Shown here one piece after another: positions 48,785-57,222 of a stretch of 64,000 nucleotides of DNA. The first letter of the stretch is position 1. Each line of letters starts with the position of its first letter. Under the pieces are notes generated by a model that did no database searches, was not told the DNA's origin, and saw only the letters and a program-made list of their open reading frames with translations. Made by a program: the position numbers and the translations under genes. The stretch covers positions 104,168 to 168,167 of the forward strand of contig NZ_JAKVIJ010000010.1 in the NCBI RefSeq assembly GCF_022760965.1, written 5' to 3'. This stretch comes from Simplicispira sedimenti (GTDB lineage Bacteria > Pseudomonadota > Gammaproteobacteria > Burkholderiales > Burkholderiaceae_C).

Positions 48785-50266
48785 ATGACCGTGGTTCCAT
48801 CTGTTTCGTCGAGCGCCGATTTCGAACACATGTTTGCGCTGGCGCCGGTGTCGCTCTGGCTGGAGGACTACAGCGCGCTGCGCCAGTTGTTCGATGTCTG
48901 GCGCGCGCAAGGCGTGACGGATTTGAGGGAGCATCTCGCGGCAGACCCGGACCGGCTGCGCCAATGCACCGCCAGCCTGCGGGTGCTGCGCGTCAATCAG
49001 CGCACGCTGGAGCTGTTTGCCGCGCACAGCCAGGAAGAGCTTCTGAGCAACCTGGCTCAGGTGTTCCGCGATGACATGCATGAACAGGTTGTACACGAGC
49101 TGGAATTGCTGTGGTCGGGGGTGCTGGAGTTTTCCAACCAAACCGTGAACTACGCTCTGGACCGCCGCAGGCTGGATGTGCGCATTCGCGGCCGCATATT
49201 GCCGGGGCATGAAGACACCTGGAGCCGCGTACTGGTGTCGCTGGAAGACGTCACGCCCCAGGTCCAGGCGGCCGGCCAGTTGCAGCGCAGCGAGCGCTAT
49301 GCGCGCGGTTTGTTCGAGCATTCCCCTGTGTCGCTGTGGGTGGAGGACTTCAGTGTCATCAAGCGCCTCATGGATGAGGTGCGCCATCAGGGCATCCGCG
49401 ACTTCAAGACCTTCATCAAGGTGCATCCGGAATTCGTTACCCGCTGCATGAAGGAGATCCGTGTCATCGACGTGAACCAGCAGACGCTGCAGATGTTCGG
49501 TGCCCAGAGCAAGGCCGAATTGCTCAATCAGATCTCACGCGTGTTCCGTGGTGAGATGCACGACTCCTTTGCCGAGCAGTTGCAGGACCTGTGGGACGGC
49601 AAGCTGGTGCAGCAGCGCGAGGTGATCAATTACGCCCTGTCGGGCGATACGGTGTACATCCACATGCAGTTTGCCGTGATGGCGGGGCACGAGGGCGACT
49701 GGGGCTTGGTGCTGTTGTCCTTGGTGGACATCACGGCGCGCAAACAGGCCGAGGCCTACCTGGAATACCTGGGCAAGCACGACGTGCTCACGCAGTTGCG
49801 CAACCGGGCGTTCTATGTGGAAGAGCTCAACCGTTTCCGGCGCAAGGGGCCCTGGCCGCTGAGCGTCATTGCCATTGACCTCAACGGCCTCAAGATCATC
49901 AATGATGAGCAAGGCCATGCAGTGGGCGATGCCATGCTGCGGCGCGCGGGCGAGGTGCTGGCCAAGGCGGTGGACTCCGCCCACTGCGCCGCTCGTGTGG
50001 GAGGGGATGAATTCATCGTGTTGCTGGGCGGTGTGGATGAGCGCGGCGCCGTGGCGGCGCAGGAGCGCATCGAACAAATGGTGGAAATGAACAACCAGTT
50101 CTATCCTGGCCAGCCTCTCAGCCTAGCCATGGGCCGTGCCACCTGCCATGCGGGCGATCAACTCGACGAAGCCTTGCAGCGCGCCGATCAGGGCATGTAC
50201 CAGGAGAAGAAACGCTTCTACCAGGAGCACGCGCTGAACCGGCGCCGCCCGGTACCCATCAACTGA
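48785..50266 (+). CDS. Diguanylate cyclase with two tandem PAS-like sensor repeats
   Basis: A 493-residue protein without membrane segments. Two PAS-like domains, about residues 15-150 and 175-325, are clear duplicates: APVSLWLEDYSALRQLFD versus SPVSLWVEDFSVIKRLMD, and VNQRTLELFAAHSQEELL versus VNQQTLQMFGAQSKAELL. A GGDEF domain follows from about 330, with the intact catalytic motif RVGGDEFIVLL near residue 405. No RxxD inhibitory site precedes it. It should make c-di-GMP; no EAL domain is present. AGGAG precedes the ATG. Confidence 0.88.
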   Translation: MTVVPSVSSSADFEHMFALAPVSLWLEDYSALRQLFDVWRAQGVTDLREHLAADPDRLRQCTASLRVLRVNQRTLELFAAHSQEELLSNLAQVFRDDMHEQVVHELELLWSGVLEFSNQTVNYALDRRRLDVRIRGRILPGHEDTWSRVLVSLEDVTPQVQAAGQLQRSERYARGLFEHSPVSLWVEDFSVIKRLMDEVRHQGIRDFKTFIKVHPEFVTRCMKEIRVIDVNQQTLQMFGAQSKAELLNQISRVFRGEMHDSFAEQLQDLWDGKLVQQREVINYALSGDTVYIHMQFAVMAGHEGDWGLVLLSLVDITARKQAEAYLEYLGKHDVLTQLRNRAFYVEELNRFRRKGPWPLSVIAIDLNGLKIINDEQGHAVGDAMLRRAGEVLAKAVDSAHCAARVGGDEFIVLLGGVDERGAVAAQERIEQMVEMNNQFYPGQPLSLAMGRATCHAGDQLDEALQRADQGMYQEKKRFYQEHALNRRRPVPIN

Positions 50267-50275
50267 GCCGCGGCC

Positions 50276-51508
50276 TCAATGCGCGGTGATGTGCTGGCCC
50301 GTGTCGGGCCAACGTCTGCGCAGCAGCACCCAGGCCACCAGGCCCACGGCCATCATGGCCAGGGAAGTCGCTGCCAGCAGCCGGGTTGAGTGCATCACCA
50401 GCGGCACGACCACCCCGGCCACCAACCCATTGGCAGCGGAACCGATGCAGGCCTGAAGCGAAGAAGCCATCCCGCGCCGCTCGGGGTGCAGGTCCAGCAC
50501 CAGCAACGTGACCACGGGCACCATCAGTGCCCAGCCAAAGGCGAACACGGCAATCGGAATCAGTGCCCACGACACATGGGGTACCAGAAGCAGGTTGGCC
50601 AGCAGGTTCAGCACCGACACCACCAGCATCACCACAAAGCCCATGCGAATCTGCCGCTGGGGTGCAATCCGTCCGGCCAGGCGCCCGCTGAGCCAGGCCC
50701 CGGCCATGATGCCCGAGATGGTGAGCACAAAGAACCAGAAGAACTGCGTGGGCGCAAGTGCCAGGTGTGTACCCAGAAATGCTGGTGCTGCCAGCACGTA
50801 CAGGAACATGCCATTGAACGGCACCCCGCTGGCCAGCGCCAGCAACAGAAAGCGTGGGCTGGAGCCAAGCTGCCAATACCCTTGCATCAAATGCCGGATA
50901 TGGAAGGACTGGCGGTGGTCTGCATGCAGTGTTTCGGGCAGCAGCCGTGCATTGGCCACCCACAACAGCACGCCCACACCGGTCAGGAACCAGAAGATGC
51001 TGTGCCAGCCCGCATGCACGTAAAGCCACCCCCCCACAATGGGTGCCACGGCTGGCGCCACGCCAAAGTAGATGGTCACCTGGCTCATGACCTTCTGCGC
51101 CTGTGAGGGCGGAAACATGTCCCGGATCACCGCGCGCGACACGACAATCCCCGCTCCTGTGGAAAAACCCTGCAGTGCCCGGAAGAACACCAACTGTCCG
51201 ATGCTCTGCGACATCGCGCAGCCTGCGGAAGCCACGGTGAACATGGCAATGCCCCACAGAATCACGGGCCTGCGCCCAAAGCTGTCGGACAGTGCTCCGT
51301 GGAACAGATTCATGAAGGCAAACCCGAACAGATACGCCGAGAGCGTCTGTTGCATCTGCACCGGGCTGGCCTGCAACGCCTGCGCAATGCCCGTGAAGGC
51401 GGGCAGGTAGGTGTCAATGGAAAACGGCCCCAGCATGCCCAGCACGGCCAGCAGTATCGCCAGGGCCCAACGTGGGGCGCGCCAGAGTTGATCGGCTTGG
51501 GGGTTCAT
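50276..51508 (-). CDS. Bcr/CflA-family MFS drug efflux transporter
   Basis: A 410-residue, 12-helix major-facilitator protein. The N-terminal LGMLGPFSIDTYLPAF and the cytoplasmic loop GALSDSFGRRPVIL (MFS motif A) are typical of the Bcr/CflA DHA1 subfamily, whose members export drugs such as bicyclomycin or sulfonamides. I chose the ATG at 51508 (MNPQADQLWR). It converges on the GGDEF gene with 9 bp between the stops. Confidence 0.88.
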   Translation of the reverse strand: MNPQADQLWRAPRWALAILLAVLGMLGPFSIDTYLPAFTGIAQALQASPVQMQQTLSAYLFGFAFMNLFHGALSDSFGRRPVILWGIAMFTVASAGCAMSQSIGQLVFFRALQGFSTGAGIVVSRAVIRDMFPPSQAQKVMSQVTIYFGVAPAVAPIVGGWLYVHAGWHSIFWFLTGVGVLLWVANARLLPETLHADHRQSFHIRHLMQGYWQLGSSPRFLLLALASGVPFNGMFLYVLAAPAFLGTHLALAPTQFFWFFVLTISGIMAGAWLSGRLAGRIAPQRQIRMGFVVMLVVSVLNLLANLLLVPHVSWALIPIAVFAFGWALMVPVVTLLVLDLHPERRGMASSLQACIGSAANGLVAGVVVPLVMHSTRLLAATSLAMMAVGLVAWVLLRRRWPDTGQHITAH

Positions 51509-51571
51509 GGGATCGAGTTGTGCTGACCAGCGGGGGACTTCGAATGTTGCATTGTCGTTCAAAGGCCCAAT

Positions 51572-51602
51572 GCAAAAGGGCTTGGCGCAAGCCAAGCCCT
51601 TG
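51572..51602 (-). terminator. Intrinsic terminator downstream of tRNA-Lys
   Basis: A perfect 11-bp stem AAGGGCTTGGC/GCCAAGCCCTT with a 4-nt loop and a TTTT tail on the minus strand. Confidence 0.9.
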
Positions 51603-51608
51603 AATGAG

Positions 51609-51684
51609 TGGTGGGTCCTGAGTGACTCGAACACTCGACCTACGGATTAAGAGTCCGCTGCTCTACCAACTGAGCTAAGAACCC
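51609..51684 (-). tRNA. tRNA-Lys (anticodon CTT)
   Basis: A 76-nt tRNA with encoded CCA. Acceptor GGGTTCT pairs with AGGACCC, the D-arm contains AGCTCAGTTGGTAGAGC, the anticodon stem GCGGA/TCCGT encloses loop CTCTTAA (anticodon CTT, decoding AAG), and the T-loop is TTCGAGT. Followed by a strong terminator. Confidence 0.96.
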
Positions 51685-51760
51685 ACTGCGTTTCGCCGTA
51701 ATCAACGAAGAACGCAATTATGCACTATTTTTTGGTGGTGTGAAAGAAAGTACGCTTTGT

Positions 51761-52630
51761 TTATTGCATTGCGTTGCGACTGGCCAATTCCACGAACAGG
51801 CCGCTGTGGTCAAGCCCCCCCAGGCCGTGCTCGTCTCCTGCGGCGTAGAGGGCTTCAAACAACTGTGTGATGGGCGCATCAAAGCCAATTTCCTGGGCGG
51901 TGGCCAGGGCGTTGCGCATGTCCTTGAGTTGTACGCTCAGACGTCCGTGAGGGGTGAAGTCGCGCTCCACCATGCGCTGGCCGTGCAATTGCAGGATGCG
52001 GCTGTCGGCAAATCCGCCCTGGATGGCTTCGCGCACCTTGGCCATGTCGGCGCCGCCCTTGGCGGCAAACAGCAAGGCCTCGGCCACGGCACCGATGGTG
52101 ATGCCCACGATCATCTGGTTGGCCAGCTTGGCCATTTGCCCGGCACCGTGTGGGCCCACATGCGTGGGGCGGCCCAGGGCGGAAAACAGCGGCAGCGCGC
52201 GCTGGTAGTCTTGCAGGCGGCCTCCGGCCATGATGGCCAGCGTACCTTGTTCTGCACCCACGGTGCCGCCGGAAACGGGCGCATCCAGATGCGCCACACC
52301 GCGCTCCCCCAGGCGGGCCGCATGGTCGCGGGCCTCGGAGGGGCGGATGGAGGACATGTCGATCACCAGCGTGCCCGCTGCCATGGCCTGCGCCGTGCCC
52401 AGGTCGAACAGCACCTCGCCGACCACGGGGCCGTTTTCCAGCATGGTGATCACGCATTCGGCGGCTGCGGCGGCCTGCGGTGCGCTGGCGTGGACCGTGG
52501 CCCCCAGGTCTGCCAGCGGCAGGGCGCGCTCATGCGTGCGGTTCCAGACATGGACTTCGTGCCCCGCTTCCAGCAGGCGTTGTGTCATGCGGTAGCCCAT
52601 GAGCCCAATACCCAACACAGCGACTTTCAT
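51761..52630 (-). CDS. NAD(P)-dependent beta-hydroxyacid dehydrogenase
   Basis: A 289-residue member of the 3-hydroxyisobutyrate/tartronate-semialdehyde reductase family. The Rossmann motif is VLGIGLMGYRMTQRLLEAGH, the substrate loop is LDAPVSGGTVGAEQGTL, and the catalytic Lys is in GAGQMAKLANQMIV. The exact substrate cannot be read. An AAGGAG Shine-Dalgarno is seen. Stands alone between tRNA-Lys and guaC. Confidence 0.9.
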   Translation of the reverse strand: MKVAVLGIGLMGYRMTQRLLEAGHEVHVWNRTHERALPLADLGATVHASAPQAAAAAECVITMLENGPVVGEVLFDLGTAQAMAAGTLVIDMSSIRPSEARDHAARLGERGVAHLDAPVSGGTVGAEQGTLAIMAGGRLQDYQRALPLFSALGRPTHVGPHGAGQMAKLANQMIVGITIGAVAEALLFAAKGGADMAKVREAIQGGFADSRILQLHGQRMVERDFTPHGRLSVQLKDMRNALATAQEIGFDAPITQLFEALYAAGDEHGLGGLDHSGLFVELASRNAMQ

Positions 52631-52742
52631 TGCTTCTCCTTGAGGTGATTCGAGGATACAGCGGAGTGCTGAGCTGGCGCTGTCACCTGGTGTCAGTTGC
52701 CTGTCAACAGGCTGACGGGTCTGATGCCGTGTAAAGCGGGGC

Positions 52743-53720
52743 TTACATCAGCAGGTGTTCACCCGCGTTGTCACCGCCCAGGATCACGTAGTTCACCTTG
52801 CGGATGTCCATGAGCTTGGTGCCGCCGGCATAGCTGATGGAGCTTTGCACGTCCTGCTCCATCTCGATCAGCGTGCTGGCGAGCTTGCCCTTGATCGGCT
52901 CCAGAATGCGCTTGCCTTCCACATGCTTGTACTCGCCCTTGTTGAAGTCGCTGGCCGAGCCGTAGTACTCCTTGAACAGCTCGCCATCCACTTCCACGGT
53001 CTTGCCGGGCGATTCCTCGTGCCCTGCAAACAGCGAGCCGATCATCACCATGGTGGCGCCAAAGCGGATGCTCTTGGCAATATCGCCATGGCTGCGGATG
53101 CCGCCGTCGGCCACGATGGGCTTGGTGGCCACGCGCGCGCACCACTTGAGCGCGCTGAGTTGCCAGCCGCCGGTGCCAAAGCCCGTCTTGAGCTTGGTGA
53201 TGCACACCTTGCCCGGGCCCACGCCCACCTTGGTGGCGTCGGCGCCCCAGTTCTCCAGGTCGATCACGGCCTCGGGCGTGGCCACGTTGCCTGCAATCAC
53301 AAACGACGCCGGCAGGTGCTGCTTGAGGTAGCCGATCATGGCCTTGACGCTGTCGGCGTGGCCGTGGGCGATGTCGATGGTGATGTATTCGGGCACCAGA
53401 CCTTCGGCCTTGAGGCGGTCCACGGTGGCGTAGTCGGGTGCCTTCACGCCCAGCGAGATCGACGCATAGCAGCCCTGGGCGTGCATGTCGCGCACAAACT
53501 GCACGTTGTCCAGATCGAACCGGTGCATCACGTAGAAGTAGTCGTTGGCGGCCATCCAGGCGCAGATGCGCTCGTCCACCACCGTCTTCATGTTGGCGGG
53601 CACCACCGGCAGCCGAAAGCGGCGCGGGCCGAATTGCACACTGGCGTCGCATTCCGAGCGGCTCTCCACGCGGCACTTGCGCGGCAGCAGCAGGATGTTG
53701 TCGTAGTCGAAGATTTCCAT
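52743..53720 (-). CDS. guaC: GMP reductase, short (Firmicutes-like) type
   Basis: A 325-residue IMPDH/GMPR-family TIM barrel that reductively deaminates GMP to IMP. Start MEIFDYDNILLLPRKCRVES at 53720; Shine-Dalgarno AAGGAG. The catalytic Cys lies in VGVGPGKVCITKLKTGF, the flap region is LFAGHEESPGKTVE, and the substrate loop is MIGSLFAGHE. Length and sequence match the 325-residue GuaC2 type better than the 347-residue E. coli GuaC. No CBS domains are present. Confidence 0.93.
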   Translation of the reverse strand: MEIFDYDNILLLPRKCRVESRSECDASVQFGPRRFRLPVVPANMKTVVDERICAWMAANDYFYVMHRFDLDNVQFVRDMHAQGCYASISLGVKAPDYATVDRLKAEGLVPEYITIDIAHGHADSVKAMIGYLKQHLPASFVIAGNVATPEAVIDLENWGADATKVGVGPGKVCITKLKTGFGTGGWQLSALKWCARVATKPIVADGGIRSHGDIAKSIRFGATMVMIGSLFAGHEESPGKTVEVDGELFKEYYGSASDFNKGEYKHVEGKRILEPIKGKLASTLIEMEQDVQSSISYAGGTKLMDIRKVNYVILGGDNAGEHLLM

Positions 53721-53848
53721 GAGGTTCCAAGCTCCTTTGAAAAGGTCGCCGCCAAAGGATTTTGGGCGGCGTGGGGCGCTTGGCTTGCAGACCGGTCGTG
53801 CGGGTACAGGCGTGGCAGCCTGCACCGAACCCCGCTGTGCGCGGGCAC

Positions 53849-53881
53849 AAAAAACCGGGCGACAAGAAACTTGGGCCCGGT
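53849..53881 (-). terminator. Intrinsic terminator between the CxxC protein gene and guaC
   Basis: On the minus strand, ACCGGGC/GCCCGGT followed by TTTTTT. It ends the upstream gene or attenuates guaC, which starts about 130 nt downstream. Confidence 0.7.
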
Positions 53882-53915
53882 GACTGATTCTACCCGCCCC
53901 GGCGTTCGGATGCAC

Positions 53916-54608
53916 TCAATGGCATACCGACCGTGCGGCAACCACCATCCGGCCGCTGCGGTCCTGCACCCAGCCCACGGTGTAGAACAGGGCGGGGTCG
54001 GCGCCTTCGGGCAGGCGCATGGGGCGCACTTCGATCCAGTGCGGGCGCCTGGAGGTGGGCAGGGCGTTGTCCGCAGTCCAGCGCCCCTGGACGGCGTTGC
54101 GCACCACATGGCGTGGCATGGGGGATCCCTCGGTGCCCTGTGCCACGGCCTGCACCAGCAGCAGGTGGTAGCTCCAGGGGCCTTGCACTGCGGAGCGGGA
54201 CTCCAGCGACAGGGTCGCACCCACATAGCCATTCACTTCGGGGCCCCGGCCCACACGCAGCCGCAGCCCGGCCCAGGGCTCGATGGGCGCCGTGTGTATG
54301 TCGCGCTCCGGGGGCAGCGGCCGCTGCAGGATTTGCAACCGGTCCAGCGCCTCGGGTACTGCGGCGGCGGCCATGGGGGCTTCGTCACCCAGGGCGCCGG
54401 GAACAATCCAGTCCAGCACCAGGGCGCTGGCCCCTGGCGCGGGTGTTGTGGCGTCCTGCCAGCAGGCCAGGCAATCGGCGCGGGTGAAGCGCTCGAACAA
54501 GGCCAGCGGGGGCGTTGCCCCGGTGCTGGAACACAGCGTTTGCGCGGCCAGGGGCAGCGCGCATAGCGCCCACCCCACGGGCAGGGCATGGGAGAGCCAG
54601 GCAGGCAT
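53916..54608 (-). CDS. Secreted protein with CxxC motif, function unknown
   Basis: A 230-residue protein with a signal peptide (MPAWLSHALPVGWALCALPL, cleavage after AAQ about residue 24). A CLAC (CxxC) motif follows a beta strand (LALFERFTRADCLACWQD near residue 50), the position expected for a thioredoxin-like active site, but other thioredoxin features are not clear. The remainder has several beta-strand segments (LRLRVGRGPEVNGYVGATLS) and ends with VAARSVCH. No family recognised. It is divergent from the helicase gene, whose start is 28 bp away. Confidence 0.7.
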   Translation of the reverse strand: MPAWLSHALPVGWALCALPLAAQTLCSSTGATPPLALFERFTRADCLACWQDATTPAPGASALVLDWIVPGALGDEAPMAAAAVPEALDRLQILQRPLPPERDIHTAPIEPWAGLRLRVGRGPEVNGYVGATLSLESRSAVQGPWSYHLLLVQAVAQGTEGSPMPRHVVRNAVQGRWTADNALPTSRRPHWIEVRPMRLPEGADPALFYTVGWVQDRSGRMVVAARSVCH

Positions 54609-54623
54609 GGAAGAGGCCCTTTC

Positions 54624-54629
54624 TACAAT
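54624..54629 (+). promoter_or_regulatory. -10-like hexamer directly before the helicase start
   Basis: TACAAT with only 6 nt between it and the ATG at 54636, so transcription would begin at or near the start codon. Confidence 0.5.
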
Positions 54630-54635
54630 GGCCGG

Positions 54636-57092
54636 ATGTTCCCACAAGACCTGTTTTCGCGCACGGCGCACACCGCTGCTGGCGCAGACCCTGGCGGCAC
54701 CGCTGCCAGCCAGCCCCTGCTGGCCCACCTGAACCCCGAACAGCTGGCCGCCGTCACCTTGCCCGCGGGCCATGCGCTCATCCTGGCGGGGGCCGGCTCG
54801 GGAAAGACGCGCGTGCTCACCACGCGCATTGCCTGGCTGCTCTCGACCGGCCAGGCCACGCCCGGTGGCCTGCTGGCTGTCACCTTCACCAACAAGGCGG
54901 CCAAGGAAATGGTGGCCCGCCTCACAGCCATGCTGCCGGTCAACGTGCGCGGCATGTGGATCGGCACCTTCCACGGCCTGTGCAACCGCCTGCTGCGCGC
55001 GCACCACCAGGCGGCGGGCCTTCCGCAGGCCTTCCAGATCCTGGACACGCAGGACCAGCTCTCGGCCATCAAGCGCCTGTGCAAGCAGTTCAACGTGGAT
55101 GAGGAGCGTTTTCCACCCAAGCAACTGCAGTACTTCATCGCCAACTGCAAGGAAGAAGGCCTGCGCCCGCGCGACGTGCCCGCGCACGACAGCGACAGCC
55201 GCAAGAAGGTCGAGCTGTACGAGCTGTACGAGGCCCAATGCCAGCGCGAAGGCGTGGTCGATTTCGGCGAGCTGATGCTGCGCAGCTACGAGCTGCTGCA
55301 GGGCAACGACCCCCTGCGCGCGCACTACCAGCGGCGCTTTCGCCACATCCTGGTCGATGAGTTCCAGGACACCAACCGCCTGCAGTACCTGTGGCTCAAG
55401 CAGATGGCGGGCGACGTGGTCGATGGCCAGCTGCACACGCACGCCAGCGTCATGGCCGTGGGCGATGACGACCAGAGCATTTACGCCTTTCGCGGTGCGC
55501 GCGTGGGCAACATGGCCGACTTTGTGCGCGAGTTCGATGTGCAGCACCAGATCAAGCTGGAGCAGAACTACCGCAGCTACAGCAACATCCTCGACTCGGC
55601 CAACCAGCTCATCAGCCACAACTGCCGCCGCCTGGGCAAGAGCCTGCGCACCACGCAGGGCGCGGGCGAGCCCGTGCGCGTGTACGAGGCCAGCACCGAC
55701 CTGGCCGAGGCGCAGTGGATGGTCGATGAGATCCGGCAACTGGTGAAGAGCGACGGCCTGGAGCGCAAGGAGATTGCCGTGCTCTACCGCAGCAACGCGC
55801 AAAGCCGGGTCATCGAATCGGCCCTCTTCAACGCCGCCGTGCCCTACCGCGTGTACGGCGGCCTGCGCTTCTTTGAGCGCGCCGAAATCAAGCACGCGCT
55901 GGCCTACCTGCGCCTGCTGGAGAACCCCAACGACGACACCAGCTTTCTGCGCGTGGTCAACTTTCCGCCGCGCGGCATTGGCGCGCGCAGCATCGAGGTG
56001 CTGCAGGACGCGGCCCGTGCCTCGGGCTGCTCGCTGCACGACGCCGTGAGCGCCGTGCCCGGCAAGGCGGGCACCAACTTCAAGGCCTTTGTCGCGCTGA
56101 TCGACGTGCTGCGTGAACAGACCCAGGGCCTGTCGCTGCGCAGCATCATCGAGCAGATGCTCGAATCCAGTGGCCTGATCGCGCACTTCCGTACCGACCG
56201 CGAAGGCCAGGACCGCATCGAGAACCTGGAGGAACTCGTCAACGCTGCCGAGAGCTTCGTCACGCAGGAAGGCTTTGGCCGCGATGCCGTGGCCCTGCCG
56301 CTGGACGAGCACGGCCAGCCGCTCACACAAAGCCCGGCCAGCCAGGGGCTGGACCCGAATGCGCCGGTGCTGGACGAGCCGCTCAAGCCCACCGGCTCCG
56401 GCGGCATCATCGACGCCGACACCGGCGAAACCCTTTCGCCCCTGGTGGCCTTCCTCACGCACGCCGCGCTGGAGGCGGGCGACAACCAGGCCCAGGCCGG
56501 GCAGGACGCCGTGCAGCTCATGACCGTGCACGCCAGCAAGGGCCTGGAGTTTGACGCGGTGTTCATCGGTGGGCTGGAAGAAGGCCTGTTCCCGCACGAC
56601 AACGCCGCCTCAGACCGCGACGGCCTCGAAGAAGAGCGCCGCCTGATGTACGTGGCCATCACCCGCGCCCGCAAACGCCTGTACCTCAGCCACTCGCAAA
56701 CCCGGCTGCTGCATGGCCAGACGCGCTACAACGTGCGCAGCCGCTTCTTCGACGAACTGCCCGAGGAATGCCTCAAGTGGATCACGCCCAAGCAACAGGG
56801 CTTTGGTTCTTTTGCTCCTAAAACAGGAGCTGATAACGCTTATTCCACGGGCGCTAGAGGCCAATTTGGCTTCAAAACCGAAACCTTTGCCAGCCCCCCC
56901 GTACCGGTACAGAAAGCGCCCCCGGCGCACGGCCTGCGCGTGGGCCTGGCCGTGTTTCACACCAAGTTTGGCGAAGGCAAGGTGCTGGCCATCGAAGGCC
57001 AGGGCGACGACGCCCGTGCCCAGGTCGCCTTTGCACGCCACGGCACCAAGTGGCTGGCGCTGTCGGTGGCCAAGCTCACGGTGGTGGATTAG
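54636..57092 (+). CDS. uvrD: UvrD-type ATP-dependent DNA helicase
   Basis: An 818-residue superfamily 1A helicase. Motif I GAGSGKTRVLTTR near residue 52, motif II VDEFQDTN, motif III GDDDQSIYAFRGA, motif IV QNYRS, motif V MTVHASKGLEFD, motif VI MYVAITRARK. A C-terminal Tudor-like segment (VGLAVFHTKFGEGKVLAIEG) as in UvrD/PcrA follows a flexible linker. The linker contains a dispersed-repeat copy (56808-56876) read as APKTGADNAYSTGARGQFGF. An insertion after the domain near residue 545-610 (GQPLTQSPASQGLDPN) is also unstructured. TACAAT 6 nt before the ATG suggests a leaderless mRNA. Confidence 0.93.
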   Translation: MFPQDLFSRTAHTAAGADPGGTAASQPLLAHLNPEQLAAVTLPAGHALILAGAGSGKTRVLTTRIAWLLSTGQATPGGLLAVTFTNKAAKEMVARLTAMLPVNVRGMWIGTFHGLCNRLLRAHHQAAGLPQAFQILDTQDQLSAIKRLCKQFNVDEERFPPKQLQYFIANCKEEGLRPRDVPAHDSDSRKKVELYELYEAQCQREGVVDFGELMLRSYELLQGNDPLRAHYQRRFRHILVDEFQDTNRLQYLWLKQMAGDVVDGQLHTHASVMAVGDDDQSIYAFRGARVGNMADFVREFDVQHQIKLEQNYRSYSNILDSANQLISHNCRRLGKSLRTTQGAGEPVRVYEASTDLAEAQWMVDEIRQLVKSDGLERKEIAVLYRSNAQSRVIESALFNAAVPYRVYGGLRFFERAEIKHALAYLRLLENPNDDTSFLRVVNFPPRGIGARSIEVLQDAARASGCSLHDAVSAVPGKAGTNFKAFVALIDVLREQTQGLSLRSIIEQMLESSGLIAHFRTDREGQDRIENLEELVNAAESFVTQEGFGRDAVALPLDEHGQPLTQSPASQGLDPNAPVLDEPLKPTGSGGIIDADTGETLSPLVAFLTHAALEAGDNQAQAGQDAVQLMTVHASKGLEFDAVFIGGLEEGLFPHDNAASDRDGLEEERRLMYVAITRARKRLYLSHSQTRLLHGQTRYNVRSRFFDELPEECLKWITPKQQGFGSFAPKTGADNAYSTGARGQFGFKTETFASPPVPVQKAPPAHGLRVGLAVFHTKFGEGKVLAIEGQGDDARAQVAFARHGTKWLALSVAKLTVVD
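56808..56876. repeat. Dispersed repeat copy in the helicase C-terminal linker
   Basis: TTTTGCTCCTAAAACAGGAG, CTGATAACGCTTATTCCACG and GGCGCTAGAGGCCAATTTGG form a near full-length copy, in frame, coding a linker absent from the helicase core. Confidence 0.85.
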
Positions 57093-57129
57093 CCGCTGGC
57101 GCCACGGCCTGATCGCCTGGCGCTGCGCG

Positions 57130-57180
57130 CTGTCATGGATACGTCACGCTTGCTTCATGGCGCCGTCATGGTCGTTACCT
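57130..57180 (+). promoter_or_regulatory. Tandem PHO-box array upstream of the PhoX-type phosphatase
   Basis: Heptamers spaced every 11 bp: CTGTCAT (57130), ACGTCAC (57141), GCTTCAT (57152), CCGTCAT (57163) and a degenerate GTTACCT (57174). The consensus PhoB site is CTGTCAT repeated at 11-bp intervals. The gene starts 43 bp further on. Confidence 0.7.
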
Positions 57181-57222
57181 ACGCTCTGCGGGTTTGTCAA
57201 CCAACCCCTCTGAGGACGATCC

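Noticed and set aside
53916..56597. An 893-codon minus-strand frame reaching through the helicase gene
   Set aside because: Only its last 230 codons, from the ATG at 54608, have a signal peptide and plausible protein; the upstream part is antisense to the helicase.
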